NCBI GenBank assembly: GCA_017447815.1 | Contig: JAFSMS010000019.1 | Coordinates: forward strand, 104,521 to 168,520 | Length of the DNA: 64,000 nucleotides | Direction: 5' to 3' | DNA from: Bacteroidales bacterium | Lineage (GTDB): Bacteria > Bacteroidota > Bacteroidia > Bacteroidales > UBA932 | In this document: positions 8,227 to 16,352 of the stretch, in pieces | How the letters are laid out: each line of letters opens with the position of its first letter | Position numbering within the stretch: the stretch's first letter is position 1 | Program-made: the position numbers and the translations under genes | Notes under the pieces: generated by a model | What the model was told of the DNA's origin: nothing | The model's input: the letters and a program-made list of their open reading frames with translations, nothing else | Databases searched by the model: none

Positions 8227-10179
8227 TTACAGGGACATTTTGTAAACGGCCAGTCCGACATCCTGCATGTCTATGGCAATGAGAACCTGATCGTCTTCCT
8301 GCCATACAGCGACATCCAACCCAGAGCCATTTCCAGTTGTATGTCCATTTCCTGTTATTTGTTCGAGAGCGACTGTGCTGGAAATACCTTTGTTGATGAT
8401 TGTAAGCCAGTCATCGGTCAACGCGCCCTGTTTGATAACAAGGTATCCAGTAGCAAATCCATCTAAGCGGCATCCGTAAATCACATAGCGTTTTCCCTTA
8501 AATTCTATGAAATTATGCCCCTCTGTTCCAGCATTCGTATTTACAGTCTCCCAAATTCCAGCCATTCGCTCACTTGCACTTAGAGGGACTGCTCCCCAAG
8601 TCGCATCCCAAAGCGTTGTACTGGCTTGTATATACCACCAACGTCCAAAAGCTCGGTTATTGGCTATTCCCCGTGAGATGTCGTCAGGGAAAGGATGATA
8701 AGAAGAAAATCCACTGTTAATGTTAGGATTCAGTTCAGATGTATTGATTCTATCTGTCAGAGTTGCAGAAGCTGCACTTAAACCACTTGCAAAAGGGAAT
8801 GTCACAAAACCGTTGCCGTCCATAGCATGGTAAAAGAGCATACATTTCTCATAAGTTCCCCACAAAGTAAATGTATCACCAAAACGAGCACTGGAATAAG
8901 CTCTGTTGAGTTTTACAACACGAGGATCAGCTTCAATACCACCCACTTGATCATATACGTATAGGTTGATACCTTTTTCAGGACTGTTGCTTAACTGAGA
9001 TACTATCAGAACCGGGGTACCGTCACTCTTCTTGACCACACGGGGGCAAGTAACAGCTCTGATACCGTCTGTAGTGATAGTTGTGTTGGGCAACATAGAA
9101 TAAGATGCCGCCGATGAAGTCGTTTCGGCAATTTTAATTGCATAGATATTTTTACTCGTAGCATCGTTGGAGAAATCTGCAACGTACACGTTTGTTCCAT
9201 CTATAGCAACATTGCGATCACCATTTGCACCACCACCCAAATATTGGGTAAACCAAGACGTCGTAGAATTTGGTGAAACAAGACTCCAAAGTTTAGTAAC
9301 CTTCACCGGAATGTCAGCATCTTCGATTTTAACTTTGATAGGAAGAATGTTACCTGCACCAAGAGTAACATCATTTTTCATTGTCAAAGTTTTAGTAATA
9401 GTGTAATTGGTGGTTGTAAGTGTTACTACAAGCGTACTTCCTGTTACAAAAGTCTGAGGAAGAACGCCAAACCATGTTGCCTGACCATCTGCAGTAGGTT
9501 GATAAGTATCTGCATCAAAAATAGCTTTTATGGTCTTCATTCCGCTACCGATTGTCCCCAAACCTGTAGGAGTAATACGGACAGAAGGGCAAGGCCGATT
9601 ATCACCATTATTCACAACTACAGTAACAAGTGTAGAATACTCACCTGAGAGCCTCTTACCCGTAGTTTCATCAGTAAAACTGAACTTCAAGAAACCACCC
9701 AAACGCTTGAATCGGGCATCAATCGACTGAGTTCCCGTAGTGGTCACATCCAGAGCCTCGGACAAAAGGATGTCTGCTGCACCATCGAACGAAGTAGGAG
9801 TAGGATGCTGTTCCTCAGGAATTTTCACCAGAGCACCCGTATCATTTGCACCACTGTCAGAATAAGGATAATATGCATAGTATGTACCAGCAGAAGCGAG
9901 GGAGCCAGAGAAGGAACCGGCCTCACCGTCGGCTTTCGTATTGGTAAACCGGACATTAACCTCATCAGAGCCGGTAAATACGCCGATAGCGTCCGTAGCT
10001 TTCCACTTAGGAGTAGTACCTTCTACGTAGGTTTTGGTTTCAGGAGCGCCGGTATTAATCACCACTTTAATTCCCTCACTTTCCTGGGGAACTTCGGGCT
10101 TTTCGATTTCCTTGTTGCAGGAAACAAGTGTGGCTGCAGCAGCTGCAGCGAACATCATAATGGAAGTAAGTTTTTTCAT
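8227..10179 (-). CDS. Fimbrillin-like plus DUF4623 surface lipoprotein
   Basis: The 650-residue lipoprotein (signal ending AATLVSC) begins with a fimbrillin/Mfa-like domain; typical landmarks are ETKTYVEGTTPKWKATDAIGVF and GTYYAYYPYSD. From about residue 295 (KLWSLVSPNSTTSWF) it carries a DUF4623 domain. That part aligns well with the C-terminus of the protein at 3057-5684, for example GDRNVAIDGTNVYVADF against SDRNVAIDGEYVYIAEF. It is probably exported and surface exposed; the ligand is unknown. The base composition is visibly more AT-rich than that of flanking genes, suggesting separate acquisition. It follows a 50-codon micro-ORF by 12 bases and shares that unit's promoter and leader motif. 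Its own terminator is at 8177-8204. Confidence 0.8.
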   Translation of the reverse strand: MKKLTSIMMFAAAAAATLVSCNKEIEKPEVPQESEGIKVVINTGAPETKTYVEGTTPKWKATDAIGVFTGSDEVNVRFTNTKADGEAGSFSGSLASAGTYYAYYPYSDSGANDTGALVKIPEEQHPTPTSFDGAADILLSEALDVTTTGTQSIDARFKRLGGFLKFSFTDETTGKRLSGEYSTLVTVVVNNGDNRPCPSVRITPTGLGTIGSGMKTIKAIFDADTYQPTADGQATWFGVLPQTFVTGSTLVVTLTTTNYTITKTLTMKNDVTLGAGNILPIKVKIEDADIPVKVTKLWSLVSPNSTTSWFTQYLGGGANGDRNVAIDGTNVYVADFSNDATSKNIYAIKIAETTSSAASYSMLPNTTITTDGIRAVTCPRVVKKSDGTPVLIVSQLSNSPEKGINLYVYDQVGGIEADPRVVKLNRAYSSARFGDTFTLWGTYEKCMLFYHAMDGNGFVTFPFASGLSAASATLTDRINTSELNPNINSGFSSYHPFPDDISRGIANNRAFGRWWYIQASTTLWDATWGAVPLSASERMAGIWETVNTNAGTEGHNFIEFKGKRYVIYGCRLDGFATGYLVIKQGALTDDWLTIINKGISSTVALEQITGNGHTTGNGSGLDVAVWQEDDQVLIAIDMQDVGLAVYKMSL

Positions 10180-10191
10180 GACAACAAGTTT

Positions 10192-10344
10192 TTAGAAAAG
10201 AAGGGGATCCAGTTCACCAAGATCATTTCCGGGCATGCCAGGATTGCCTAATGCGTCAGGTTCACCCGACCCTGTGAGCACGGGGCTTTCGAATTCCAGT
10301 TTCATGGATTCGCAAAGCGGGGTTTCGTAATAATGTTTTTTCAT
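10192..10344 (-). CDS. 50-aa micro-ORF upstream of the fimbrillin/DUF4623 lipoprotein
   Basis: The peptide begins MKKHYYETPLCESMKLEFES, has a Gly/Pro/acidic middle (GSGEPDALGNPGMPGND), and ends LGELDPLLF. It has no membrane segment or signal peptide. It is supported by its position: the ATG lies about 80 bases downstream of a good promoter and the stop is 12 bases before the next start codon. A similar micro-ORF (12902-13069) occupies the same place before the next lipoprotein gene, with a basic start, a Tyr-x-x-Pro-like segment and an acidic, hydrophobic end. I recall comparable small proteins in Bacteroidota fimbrillin-type operons, but no function is known to me. A translated leader is an alternative. 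Confidence 0.6.
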   Translation of the reverse strand: MKKHYYETPLCESMKLEFESPVLTGSGEPDALGNPGMPGNDLGELDPLLF

Positions 10345-10405
10345 TGTGTAAAAGTATTTTGTGTTATAATTATTGGCTTAACCTTAACAAACACCACTGC
10401 CGCAA

Positions 10406-10463
10406 CTGTGGTGTACTGTGGTGTAACACCAGCAAAATTAATAAATCTGACAGAAAATCCAAA
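10406..10463 (-). promoter_or_regulatory. Promoter plus exact tandem 10-bp leader motif, copy 2
   Basis: On the minus strand a -33 TTTG (10463-10460), a 19-base spacer and a -7 box TAATTTTG (10440-10433) form a full Bacteroidota promoter. After 7 bases two identical 10-mers follow, TACACCACAG twice (10425-10406). The unit nearest the box also forms the palindrome TGGTGT A ACACCA on the plus strand. This leader precedes the 50-aa micro-ORF. Confidence 0.75.
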
Positions 10464-10484
10464 GCATTCTGCCAGAAAAATCAA

Positions 10485-12890
10485 TCAGCGAGCAAAAAAT
10501 CCTATGGTGGACTTGACATTGCGGCTATTGGAGGTGAGTTCTCCCTGTTCCGAAACCTGCATCTGGGTGGAGCCGCCGCCGTCCAGATTCATGGCATAGG
10601 TGCAGCCAAGTCCTTTCATGATGCAGGCCATCCGGGTTTGCGTGACTCCGGATGTAACACAGACCAGATAAACCTTTCCGGCATCGTCATATCCCACGGC
10701 GGTACGGGCACGGGACGACCCGTAAATATTGCCCGAAGTAGTCTCCCACAGTTCATAATTGGTATAGTACACCCCCGTTTTCACCTTATCTTCCGACACA
10801 CAAACCTTCCCGTCATAGAGGAGCATCGGCCCGGTGGAGAGGGCTTCCTGCGGGGCCCAGGACTGTTTGGGACCGGGACCGGCCGATGCACTTACCTGCG
10901 GGTACAATGCAGTTCCAGCAGGGATGGGGCGGTCGAAGAAATACGCCGTTCCGTCCACAAGCGAACACCAGTATGCCCCCGGAGTACCGTCAGCCCCGAC
11001 GCCCAGGATGGCACGGGTCACAGGCTGCCAGTCACTGTAGGAGTTACCGTAACTGCGACAAGCCGAGATGCCGTCATCCGAGAAATTGTTGTAACGGAGC
11101 CCGCCGCCCGTATAAGCCAGGCCGATATTCCCCTGCGTCCCGAATATCTGCCCGTTCACCAGTACCAGGGCTCCGCTGGAAGATAGTTGCGAAGCCATGG
11201 AAAGGGCGTCAGCCTTGCCCATGGGCGCATTGTTCACGCCCAGGCGCACAGGACTGGACGAAGAGACATCGGCCACGGCGCAGAAACCGTTGTAACTGCC
11301 ATCGGCCTTGAAACTGAAGATGTCGATGGCGGTGGAAGGGGATGAAAGCGCCGTCTTGGCGATGGAACTGCCCGACGGCGAGGCCGCCAGCGTAAGTTGC
11401 TGCACCGGGCTATAGACATAGTTTCCGGCCGAAGGATCGTAGCAATAGGCCCGCACATAGCACTTTTCACCTACCCGGAGGATAGATGCCGGAACGCATT
11501 GAATGAAATTCACCGTTCCGGTGGTGCCGATGACAGGTCCGGGCAACTTGCCCGCTGCTCCCACCAGGCCGCAAGTGGGCGTAGAAGAAGAATAACTGTA
11601 AATAAGGCCATGCTCCACCGCCGTGGAAGAAACGCCGGTGATGGTGTAATCCACGATGAAGTTATAGTAATTCTCGGCCGTACTGTTCACCGTAACCGTC
11701 ATTCCGCTCACAGAGGCGTTGATGGTCACATCCTCCAGCCAAGTGATGGGAGAATCAGCATACTGGCTGTCGGCAGCACAGGAGGCCGATACACCCAGGT
11801 CGTAACTGGCGCCCGTGGTGAGGCCGGTGAACGTGTAGTCGTAACTGCCGTACTGGCCGGCTCCCGTATTGAGGCTCCCCACCTGGGTTCCCTCACCCAT
11901 CTCAGCAGCGTCACGGAGATAGAATTTATAGGTATCGCGCTTGCCGGAGGTGCAGGAGAAGGAGATTTTGGCCGCCCCCTCTCCGGTTTGCCCGCCGGAA
12001 GAGATGGTGGGCGCCAGCAGTTCGGTCCCGCTTACCGTGTTGGAGGCACGGTCGTCCGACACCGTCCAGTTCTTTTTGATGAGATTAATGTTGGCGTTAC
12101 GCTTCACATCCAGCGCCTTGGAGGACGAATAGCGGTTGAATCCGTTGGAAGAATTGTAGAAAGTGACGTCGAATCCCTGGCTGTAGTTGCCGGGGTACAC
12201 AACGGCGTAGAAGCGCTTTCCTGCCGTGCCTGCAGGAACGGTCACATCCACGTAATTCTTGGAAGCGGTAGTGGCCGACACTTCAGGTTCTCCGTCGTTG
12301 TAACGGATGCTGGCCGGCCCGCTCATGGCCACCGAGGCGTCGCGGCTCTGAATGCGCACACGCGTAATATAATTGCCGGGGACAAGGAAGGAAAGGATGG
12401 CCCCGACATTCTTGAAATGAAGAATACCGGTATTCTCTACGGCAGAGGCATTTACCCGGGCCATGGAAAGGGCGGCTTCTGCAGCGAAACTGTTCTCAAC
12501 ACCTGTCTGAACAGTGGGCAACGAGGCCTGCAGCGTGCCGCTGGTCGCCACCAGGCGGGCTTCGTCATCAGCGGGATACAAGGCATAATAGTAGTCATTG
12601 GAACTCGCAGGGGTAAGACCGGTAAAAACGGCTTTCCGTCCATCGTCCTGCACAGATTCCACCTGGAAAGCGCTTCCCGGGGCTCCGGCAGAGGCAAAAA
12701 GCGTAACGGCATCCGATGCGCTCCAAATGATGCCATAATCCACGCCGAGAGTAGTTTTGGTAGGCTCATTTTCCTGAACGCCCACCAAACGCAAGGAAAG
12801 AAGATGATTCTCCGGCTCCAACGCAGCGGAGTTGCAAGCACAAACGAGAAAGGCACACAGCCACAGCAAAGCATGAATCTTTTTCATCAT
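10485..12890 (-). CDS. Fimbrillin-like lipoprotein fused to a phosphodiester glycosidase (NAGPA) domain
   Basis: The 801-residue lipoprotein (signal ending FLVCAC) starts with a fimbrillin/Mfa-like domain (TTLGVDYGIIWSASDAVTLF; YYYALYPADD). The middle consists of beta-sandwich segments resembling fibronectin-type repeats. From about residue 510 it is a phosphodiester glycosidase (NAGPA) domain with the hallmark AMNLDGGGSTQM near the C-terminus and GVNNAPMGKADAL at its beginning. NAGPA-type enzymes remove a sugar from a phosphodiester-linked sugar; secreted bacterial members are thought to act on glycan or teichoic-type phosphodiesters. A surface location with a pilin-like N-terminal domain is unusual. 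It lies 11 bases after a 55-codon micro-ORF and shares the leader motif with the two DUF4623 units. Confidence 0.8.
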   Translation of the reverse strand: MMKKIHALLWLCAFLVCACNSAALEPENHLLSLRLVGVQENEPTKTTLGVDYGIIWSASDAVTLFASAGAPGSAFQVESVQDDGRKAVFTGLTPASSNDYYYALYPADDEARLVATSGTLQASLPTVQTGVENSFAAEAALSMARVNASAVENTGILHFKNVGAILSFLVPGNYITRVRIQSRDASVAMSGPASIRYNDGEPEVSATTASKNYVDVTVPAGTAGKRFYAVVYPGNYSQGFDVTFYNSSNGFNRYSSSKALDVKRNANINLIKKNWTVSDDRASNTVSGTELLAPTISSGGQTGEGAAKISFSCTSGKRDTYKFYLRDAAEMGEGTQVGSLNTGAGQYGSYDYTFTGLTTGASYDLGVSASCAADSQYADSPITWLEDVTINASVSGMTVTVNSTAENYYNFIVDYTITGVSSTAVEHGLIYSYSSSTPTCGLVGAAGKLPGPVIGTTGTVNFIQCVPASILRVGEKCYVRAYCYDPSAGNYVYSPVQQLTLAASPSGSSIAKTALSSPSTAIDIFSFKADGSYNGFCAVADVSSSSPVRLGVNNAPMGKADALSMASQLSSSGALVLVNGQIFGTQGNIGLAYTGGGLRYNNFSDDGISACRSYGNSYSDWQPVTRAILGVGADGTPGAYWCSLVDGTAYFFDRPIPAGTALYPQVSASAGPGPKQSWAPQEALSTGPMLLYDGKVCVSEDKVKTGVYYTNYELWETTSGNIYGSSRARTAVGYDDAGKVYLVCVTSGVTQTRMACIMKGLGCTYAMNLDGGGSTQMQVSEQGELTSNSRNVKSTIGFFAR

Positions 12891-12901
12891 TCAATCTCCT
12901 A

Positions 12902-13069
12902 TCAGAAAAGGTTGATGTCAAAGCCTCCCATCACCCCGAAACCATCATACTCGATGGGGTTCTCATAATTTTCACCGGTGGGGCTTCCGGCCAAAAGGGC
13001 CGGCTGCGCGGAAAGGATCATCAGTGACTGCGCCATAGGAATCACATAAGGTTTTTTCTTTCTTTCCAT
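12902..13069 (-). CDS. 55-aa micro-ORF upstream of the NAGPA lipoprotein
   Basis: The peptide begins MERKKKPYVIPMAQSLMILS, has a middle rich in Gly/Pro/Glu/Asn (GSPTGENYENPIEYDG), and ends FGVMGGFDINLF. The start ATG at 13069 comes directly after the tandem leader motif, and the stop is 11 bases before the lipoprotein start codon. In layout and residue style it resembles the 50-aa peptide at 10192-10344: a basic start, a Tyr near a Pro, and an acidic C-terminus ending in Leu-Phe. No signal peptide is evident despite a moderately hydrophobic middle. Function unknown. Confidence 0.6.
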   Translation of the reverse strand: MERKKKPYVIPMAQSLMILSAQPALLAGSPTGENYENPIEYDGFGVMGGFDINLF

Positions 13070-13070
13070 A

Positions 13071-13105
13071 CTGTGTTGCGCTGTGGTGTTCGTTTTGCAA
13101 ATATA
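13071..13105 (-). promoter_or_regulatory. -7 box plus tandem 10-bp leader motif, copy 3
   Basis: On the minus strand the -7 box TATATTTG (13105-13098) is followed after 7 bases by AACACCACAG (13090-13081) and CGCAACACAG (13080-13071), and then almost at once by the micro-ORF ATG at 13069. No good -33 element is visible. The -7 box abuts the -33 element of the divergent polA promoter, so the two genes share promoter DNA. Confidence 0.65.
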
Positions 13106-13126
13106 AGATTATTTTTTGTACCTTTG
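13094..13126 (+). promoter_or_regulatory. Promoter of polA
   Basis: A -33 TTTG (13094-13097), a 21-base spacer and a -7 box TACCTTTG (13119-13126) place the transcript start near 13133, ahead of the ATG at 13145. This excludes the longer ORF that starts at 13073. Confidence 0.8.
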
Positions 13127-13144
13127 AAGGGATTGTATGGAAAA

Positions 13145-15787
13145 ATGAACAAACTCTTCCTCATAGACGGGCATGCGCTGGTATTCAAGATGTACTATGC
13201 CTTCCTGCGCCGGCCCATGATCAACACCAAGGGGGCGGACATGTCCATCCTCTACGGGTTTACCAAATACCTGCTGGAACTCATTGATAAAGAGAAGCCC
13301 ACGCATCTTGCGGTGGCGTTCGACCCGCCCGGCGGCACGTTCCGGAACCAGATGTACCCGGCCTACAAGGGCACGCGCCCTCCTACCCCGCAACTGGTCA
13401 TCGACGCCCTGAAGCCGCTTACGGAACTGGTGCAGAGCATGAACATCCCGGTCCTGACGGTCCCCGGATTCGAGGCCGACGACGTCATCGGTTCCCTCGC
13501 CGCGCAAAATGCCGGCGAAGCGCTGGACGTGTACATGGTGACCCCGGACAAGGACTACGGGCAACTCATCGGCCCGCATGCCTTCCAGTACAAGCCCGGC
13601 AAGAGCGGGACGGATGCCGAAATCTGGGGCATCCCCGAACTCTGTGCCAAATGGGGCATTTCGGAACCCTCCCAGGTCATTGACATGCTGGCCATCTGCG
13701 GCGACACGGCCGACAATGTGCCCGGTGTCAAGGGGGTCGGGGAAGTGGGTGCCGCCAAACTCATCGCCAAATACGGGACGCTGGAAAATATCTACGCCCA
13801 CATCGGGGAACTTCCGCCCAAACAGCAGGCCCTGTTTCGGGAAGCCCAGCCGCACATGGCCCTCTCCAAGGCTCTTGTGACCATCAAAACGGACATGTCG
13901 CTGCCCGTGACACAGGCCGATATGCGCTACTCCGGAGCCTTCCAGCCCCGGATCCGGGAACTGTTCGACCTTTACGAATTCCAGTCGCTCAAAAAATATT
14001 TGAAATCCTTCGATGCAAAAGCGCCTCAGGATGACAGCGTTCAGTCTGAAGACAGTCATGCTGAGCGATGCAAAGAAATCCTTTCCGTGCAGGAAGCATC
14101 GGCCCGGGAAGTGATGGACGCCGCCAAGGCCGAAGGGGCCGTCGGCCTTATTACGGAGGCCTGGAACCCGGGAATCTTTGCCCCGCTGAAACGCCTGATC
14201 CTTGCCGCGGAGAAAAAAGTCTGCATCCTGAAGGACGCCTCCGAGGTCCGGGAAATGCTGGAAGATGCCGCCATCGCCAAATACGGGGCCGACCTGAAAG
14301 GACAGGCCCATATCCTCGCGCAGGCCGGCATCCGGCTGCAAGGAACCTGGAACGACATCAAACTCATGCACTATGTCCTGAATCCGGAGCGCAGCCACGA
14401 GATCGGCGCCCTGGCCCAAACCTACCTGGGCGTTTCCCTGGACGAAGCGGCCTCTGAAAGCACCGGTTCCCTCTTCGATGACAATCCGGAGCCTTCCCGC
14501 CTCCAGGAAGCCGTCATCCTGGTGCCGCTCGGAGAAAAACTGCGGAAACAACTCCCGCCCTTCTATGACAACATGGAGGAGCCGCTGGCCAAAGTGCTCA
14601 CCCGGATGGAACGGGACGGCGTCAAAGTGGACCTGGGGGTTATCCGCCATTTTGCGGACGGGCTGCGCAAGGAACTCTCGGAACGGGAAATCCGCATCCG
14701 GGAAATGGCCGGTGAGCCTTCGCTCAACATCTCTTCTCCCAAGCAGGTGGGTGATGTCCTGTTCGAGAAACTCCGGCTGGACCCGAAAGCCAAAAAGAGC
14801 GGTTCGAAGGGACAGTACTCCACCGACGAAGCCACCCTCCTGGCCATCGCCGACCGGCATCCCATCGTAGATGAAATCCTGGAATTCCGGGCTGTCAAGA
14901 AATTGCTTTCCACATACATCGAGCCTTTCCCCACCTATATTTCCGAAGTGGACGGACGCGTACACACCACGTTCAATCAGGCGCTTACCGCCACCGGACG
15001 GCTTTCTTCCTCCAATCCCAACCTGCAGAATATCCCCATCCGCACCGAGCGCGGCAAGGAAATCCGCAAGGCCTTCGTTCCGGGAACACCGGGAGGAGTC
15101 ATCATGTCGGCCGATTACTCCCAGATCGAACTGCGCATCATGGCGCACCTGAGTGCGGACGAGCACCTGACCCAGGCCTTCCGGGAAGGGGTGGACGTAC
15201 ATGCCGCCACCGCCGCCAAGATTTTCGGCATCCCGGTATCGGAAGTCACCCGGGAGCAGCGCGGCATGGCCAAGACCGCCAACTTCGGCATCATGTACGG
15301 CATTTCTTCCTTCGGCCTGGCCCAGCGGCTGCATTTGTCCCGTGCAGACGCCAAGAAACTGATCGAAGACTATTTCGCCTCCTTCCCTTCCATCCGCTCA
15401 TTCATCGACGGGAGCATCGCTTTCGCCAGGGAGAACGGTTATGTGCAGACGCTCTTCGGCCGGCGCCGCTACCTGCCGGACATCAACGCCCACAACGCCA
15501 ATGTCCGCTCCCTCGCCGAGCGGAATGCGGTGAATGCCCCCATCCAGGGGACATCGGCCGATATCATCAAACTGGCCATGATCGGGGTGTACCGCCGGAT
15601 GAAAGAGGCGGGGCTGCGGAGCAGGATGGTGCTTCAAATCCACGATGAACTGGTGTTCGACGCCCTGCCCGAAGAAGTACCCGCGCTCAAGGCTCTGGTC
15701 ACCGAGGTCATGGAGCATGTCATCGAACTGTCGGTTCCGCTCACCGTGGAATGTTCCTCGGGAATCAACTGGCTGGAAGCCCATTAA
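13145..15787 (+). CDS. polA: DNA polymerase I
   Basis: The 880-residue polymerase has an N-terminal 5'-nuclease (LFLIDGHALVFKMYYAF; GFEADDVIGSLA; GDTADNVPGVKGVG). The C-terminal polymerase has ADYSQIELRIMAH (catalytic Asp about 657), GMAKTANFGIMYGIS (O helix) and QIHDELVFD (catalytic Asp about 834). The middle 3'-5' exonuclease-like domain (about 315-470) lacks the expected acidic residues. Where active enzymes have Asp-Thr-Glu it reads VGLITEAWN, the second motif reads KYGADLKGQAHIL, and no exo III Tyr/Asp pair is apparent. Proofreading is therefore probably absent. Residues about 297-320, just before this domain, are encoded by what looks like an inserted repeat. The enzyme fills gaps and removes primers in replication and repair. 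Confidence 0.97.
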   Translation: MNKLFLIDGHALVFKMYYAFLRRPMINTKGADMSILYGFTKYLLELIDKEKPTHLAVAFDPPGGTFRNQMYPAYKGTRPPTPQLVIDALKPLTELVQSMNIPVLTVPGFEADDVIGSLAAQNAGEALDVYMVTPDKDYGQLIGPHAFQYKPGKSGTDAEIWGIPELCAKWGISEPSQVIDMLAICGDTADNVPGVKGVGEVGAAKLIAKYGTLENIYAHIGELPPKQQALFREAQPHMALSKALVTIKTDMSLPVTQADMRYSGAFQPRIRELFDLYEFQSLKKYLKSFDAKAPQDDSVQSEDSHAERCKEILSVQEASAREVMDAAKAEGAVGLITEAWNPGIFAPLKRLILAAEKKVCILKDASEVREMLEDAAIAKYGADLKGQAHILAQAGIRLQGTWNDIKLMHYVLNPERSHEIGALAQTYLGVSLDEAASESTGSLFDDNPEPSRLQEAVILVPLGEKLRKQLPPFYDNMEEPLAKVLTRMERDGVKVDLGVIRHFADGLRKELSEREIRIREMAGEPSLNISSPKQVGDVLFEKLRLDPKAKKSGSKGQYSTDEATLLAIADRHPIVDEILEFRAVKKLLSTYIEPFPTYISEVDGRVHTTFNQALTATGRLSSSNPNLQNIPIRTERGKEIRKAFVPGTPGGVIMSADYSQIELRIMAHLSADEHLTQAFREGVDVHAATAAKIFGIPVSEVTREQRGMAKTANFGIMYGISSFGLAQRLHLSRADAKKLIEDYFASFPSIRSFIDGSIAFARENGYVQTLFGRRRYLPDINAHNANVRSLAERNAVNAPIQGTSADIIKLAMIGVYRRMKEAGLRSRMVLQIHDELVFDALPEEVPALKALVTEVMEHVIELSVPLTVECSSGINWLEAH
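14029..14100 (+). repeat. REP-like repeat embedded in frame within polA
   Basis: The stretch containing GTCATGCTGAGCGATGCAAA resembles the widespread dispersed element of the form CATGCTGAGCGnAGnnAAG. It sits in the linker between the 5'-nuclease and exonuclease-like domains, where the encoded residues (SVQSEDSHAERCKEILSVQE) match no polymerase motif. The boundaries are approximate. Confidence 0.4.
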
Positions 15788-15797
15788 TTGACTGATT

Positions 15798-16352
15798 ATG
15801 AAGTATTTGAACTATTCCGAAAAAGAATTGGTGGAAATGGCTATCGGCGGCGACCAGATGGCTTACCGGGCCTTGTACCAGATTCACGAGCCGTCGGTCC
15901 GCGGCAGGGTAAGCGGCTATTTCCAGTGGAAGGCCGACGCTGATGACGTGGTCACGGAAAGTTTTCAGAAAGCCTTTTCGGCACTGCGCAGTTTCGATAC
16001 CTCCCGGGAACTGCGCCCCTGGCTCCTGACCATCGCCAGCCGGACCGCCCTGGACCATCTTTCCTCCATCCACCGGGAAGACGAGAAGAAAGAAGGGAGC
16101 GAAAATGCCCAACTCACGGACTTTACGCCCGAGGAAGAGATTATCAACGACGAAGTCCATCAGCGCCTGATGGGCTACATCGACGAACTGCCCTCGCTGT
16201 ATAAGGATGTGATGATCAAATATATGATAGAAGAACTGGAATATGAAGAGATCGCGAAGGAACTGGACCTGGAACTCAATACGGTGCGCACGCGCATCCG
16301 CCGGGGCAAGCAGCACCTGGCCAAAATGATGCTGAGGGGGGAAGTGGAATGA
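15798..16352 (+). CDS. ECF-type RNA polymerase sigma factor
   Basis: The 184-residue protein has region 2 (MAYRALYQIHE; DADDVVTESFQKAFSALRSFD; LRPWLLTIASRTALDHL) and region 4 (YIDELPSLYKDVMIKYMIEELEYEEIAKEL, then LNTVRTRIRRGKQHLAKML-like end), the standard ECF sigma-70 two-domain form. It directs RNA polymerase to an unknown regulon. It starts 10 bases after the polA stop and its end overlaps rsmG by 4 bases (ATGA), so the three are probably co-transcribed. No anti-sigma gene is next to it, unlike many ECF factors. SusC at 41064-44276 lacks the signalling N-terminal domain that would couple to such a factor. Confidence 0.92.
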   Translation: MKYLNYSEKELVEMAIGGDQMAYRALYQIHEPSVRGRVSGYFQWKADADDVVTESFQKAFSALRSFDTSRELRPWLLTIASRTALDHLSSIHREDEKKEGSENAQLTDFTPEEEIINDEVHQRLMGYIDELPSLYKDVMIKYMIEELEYEEIAKELDLELNTVRTRIRRGKQHLAKMMLRGEVE

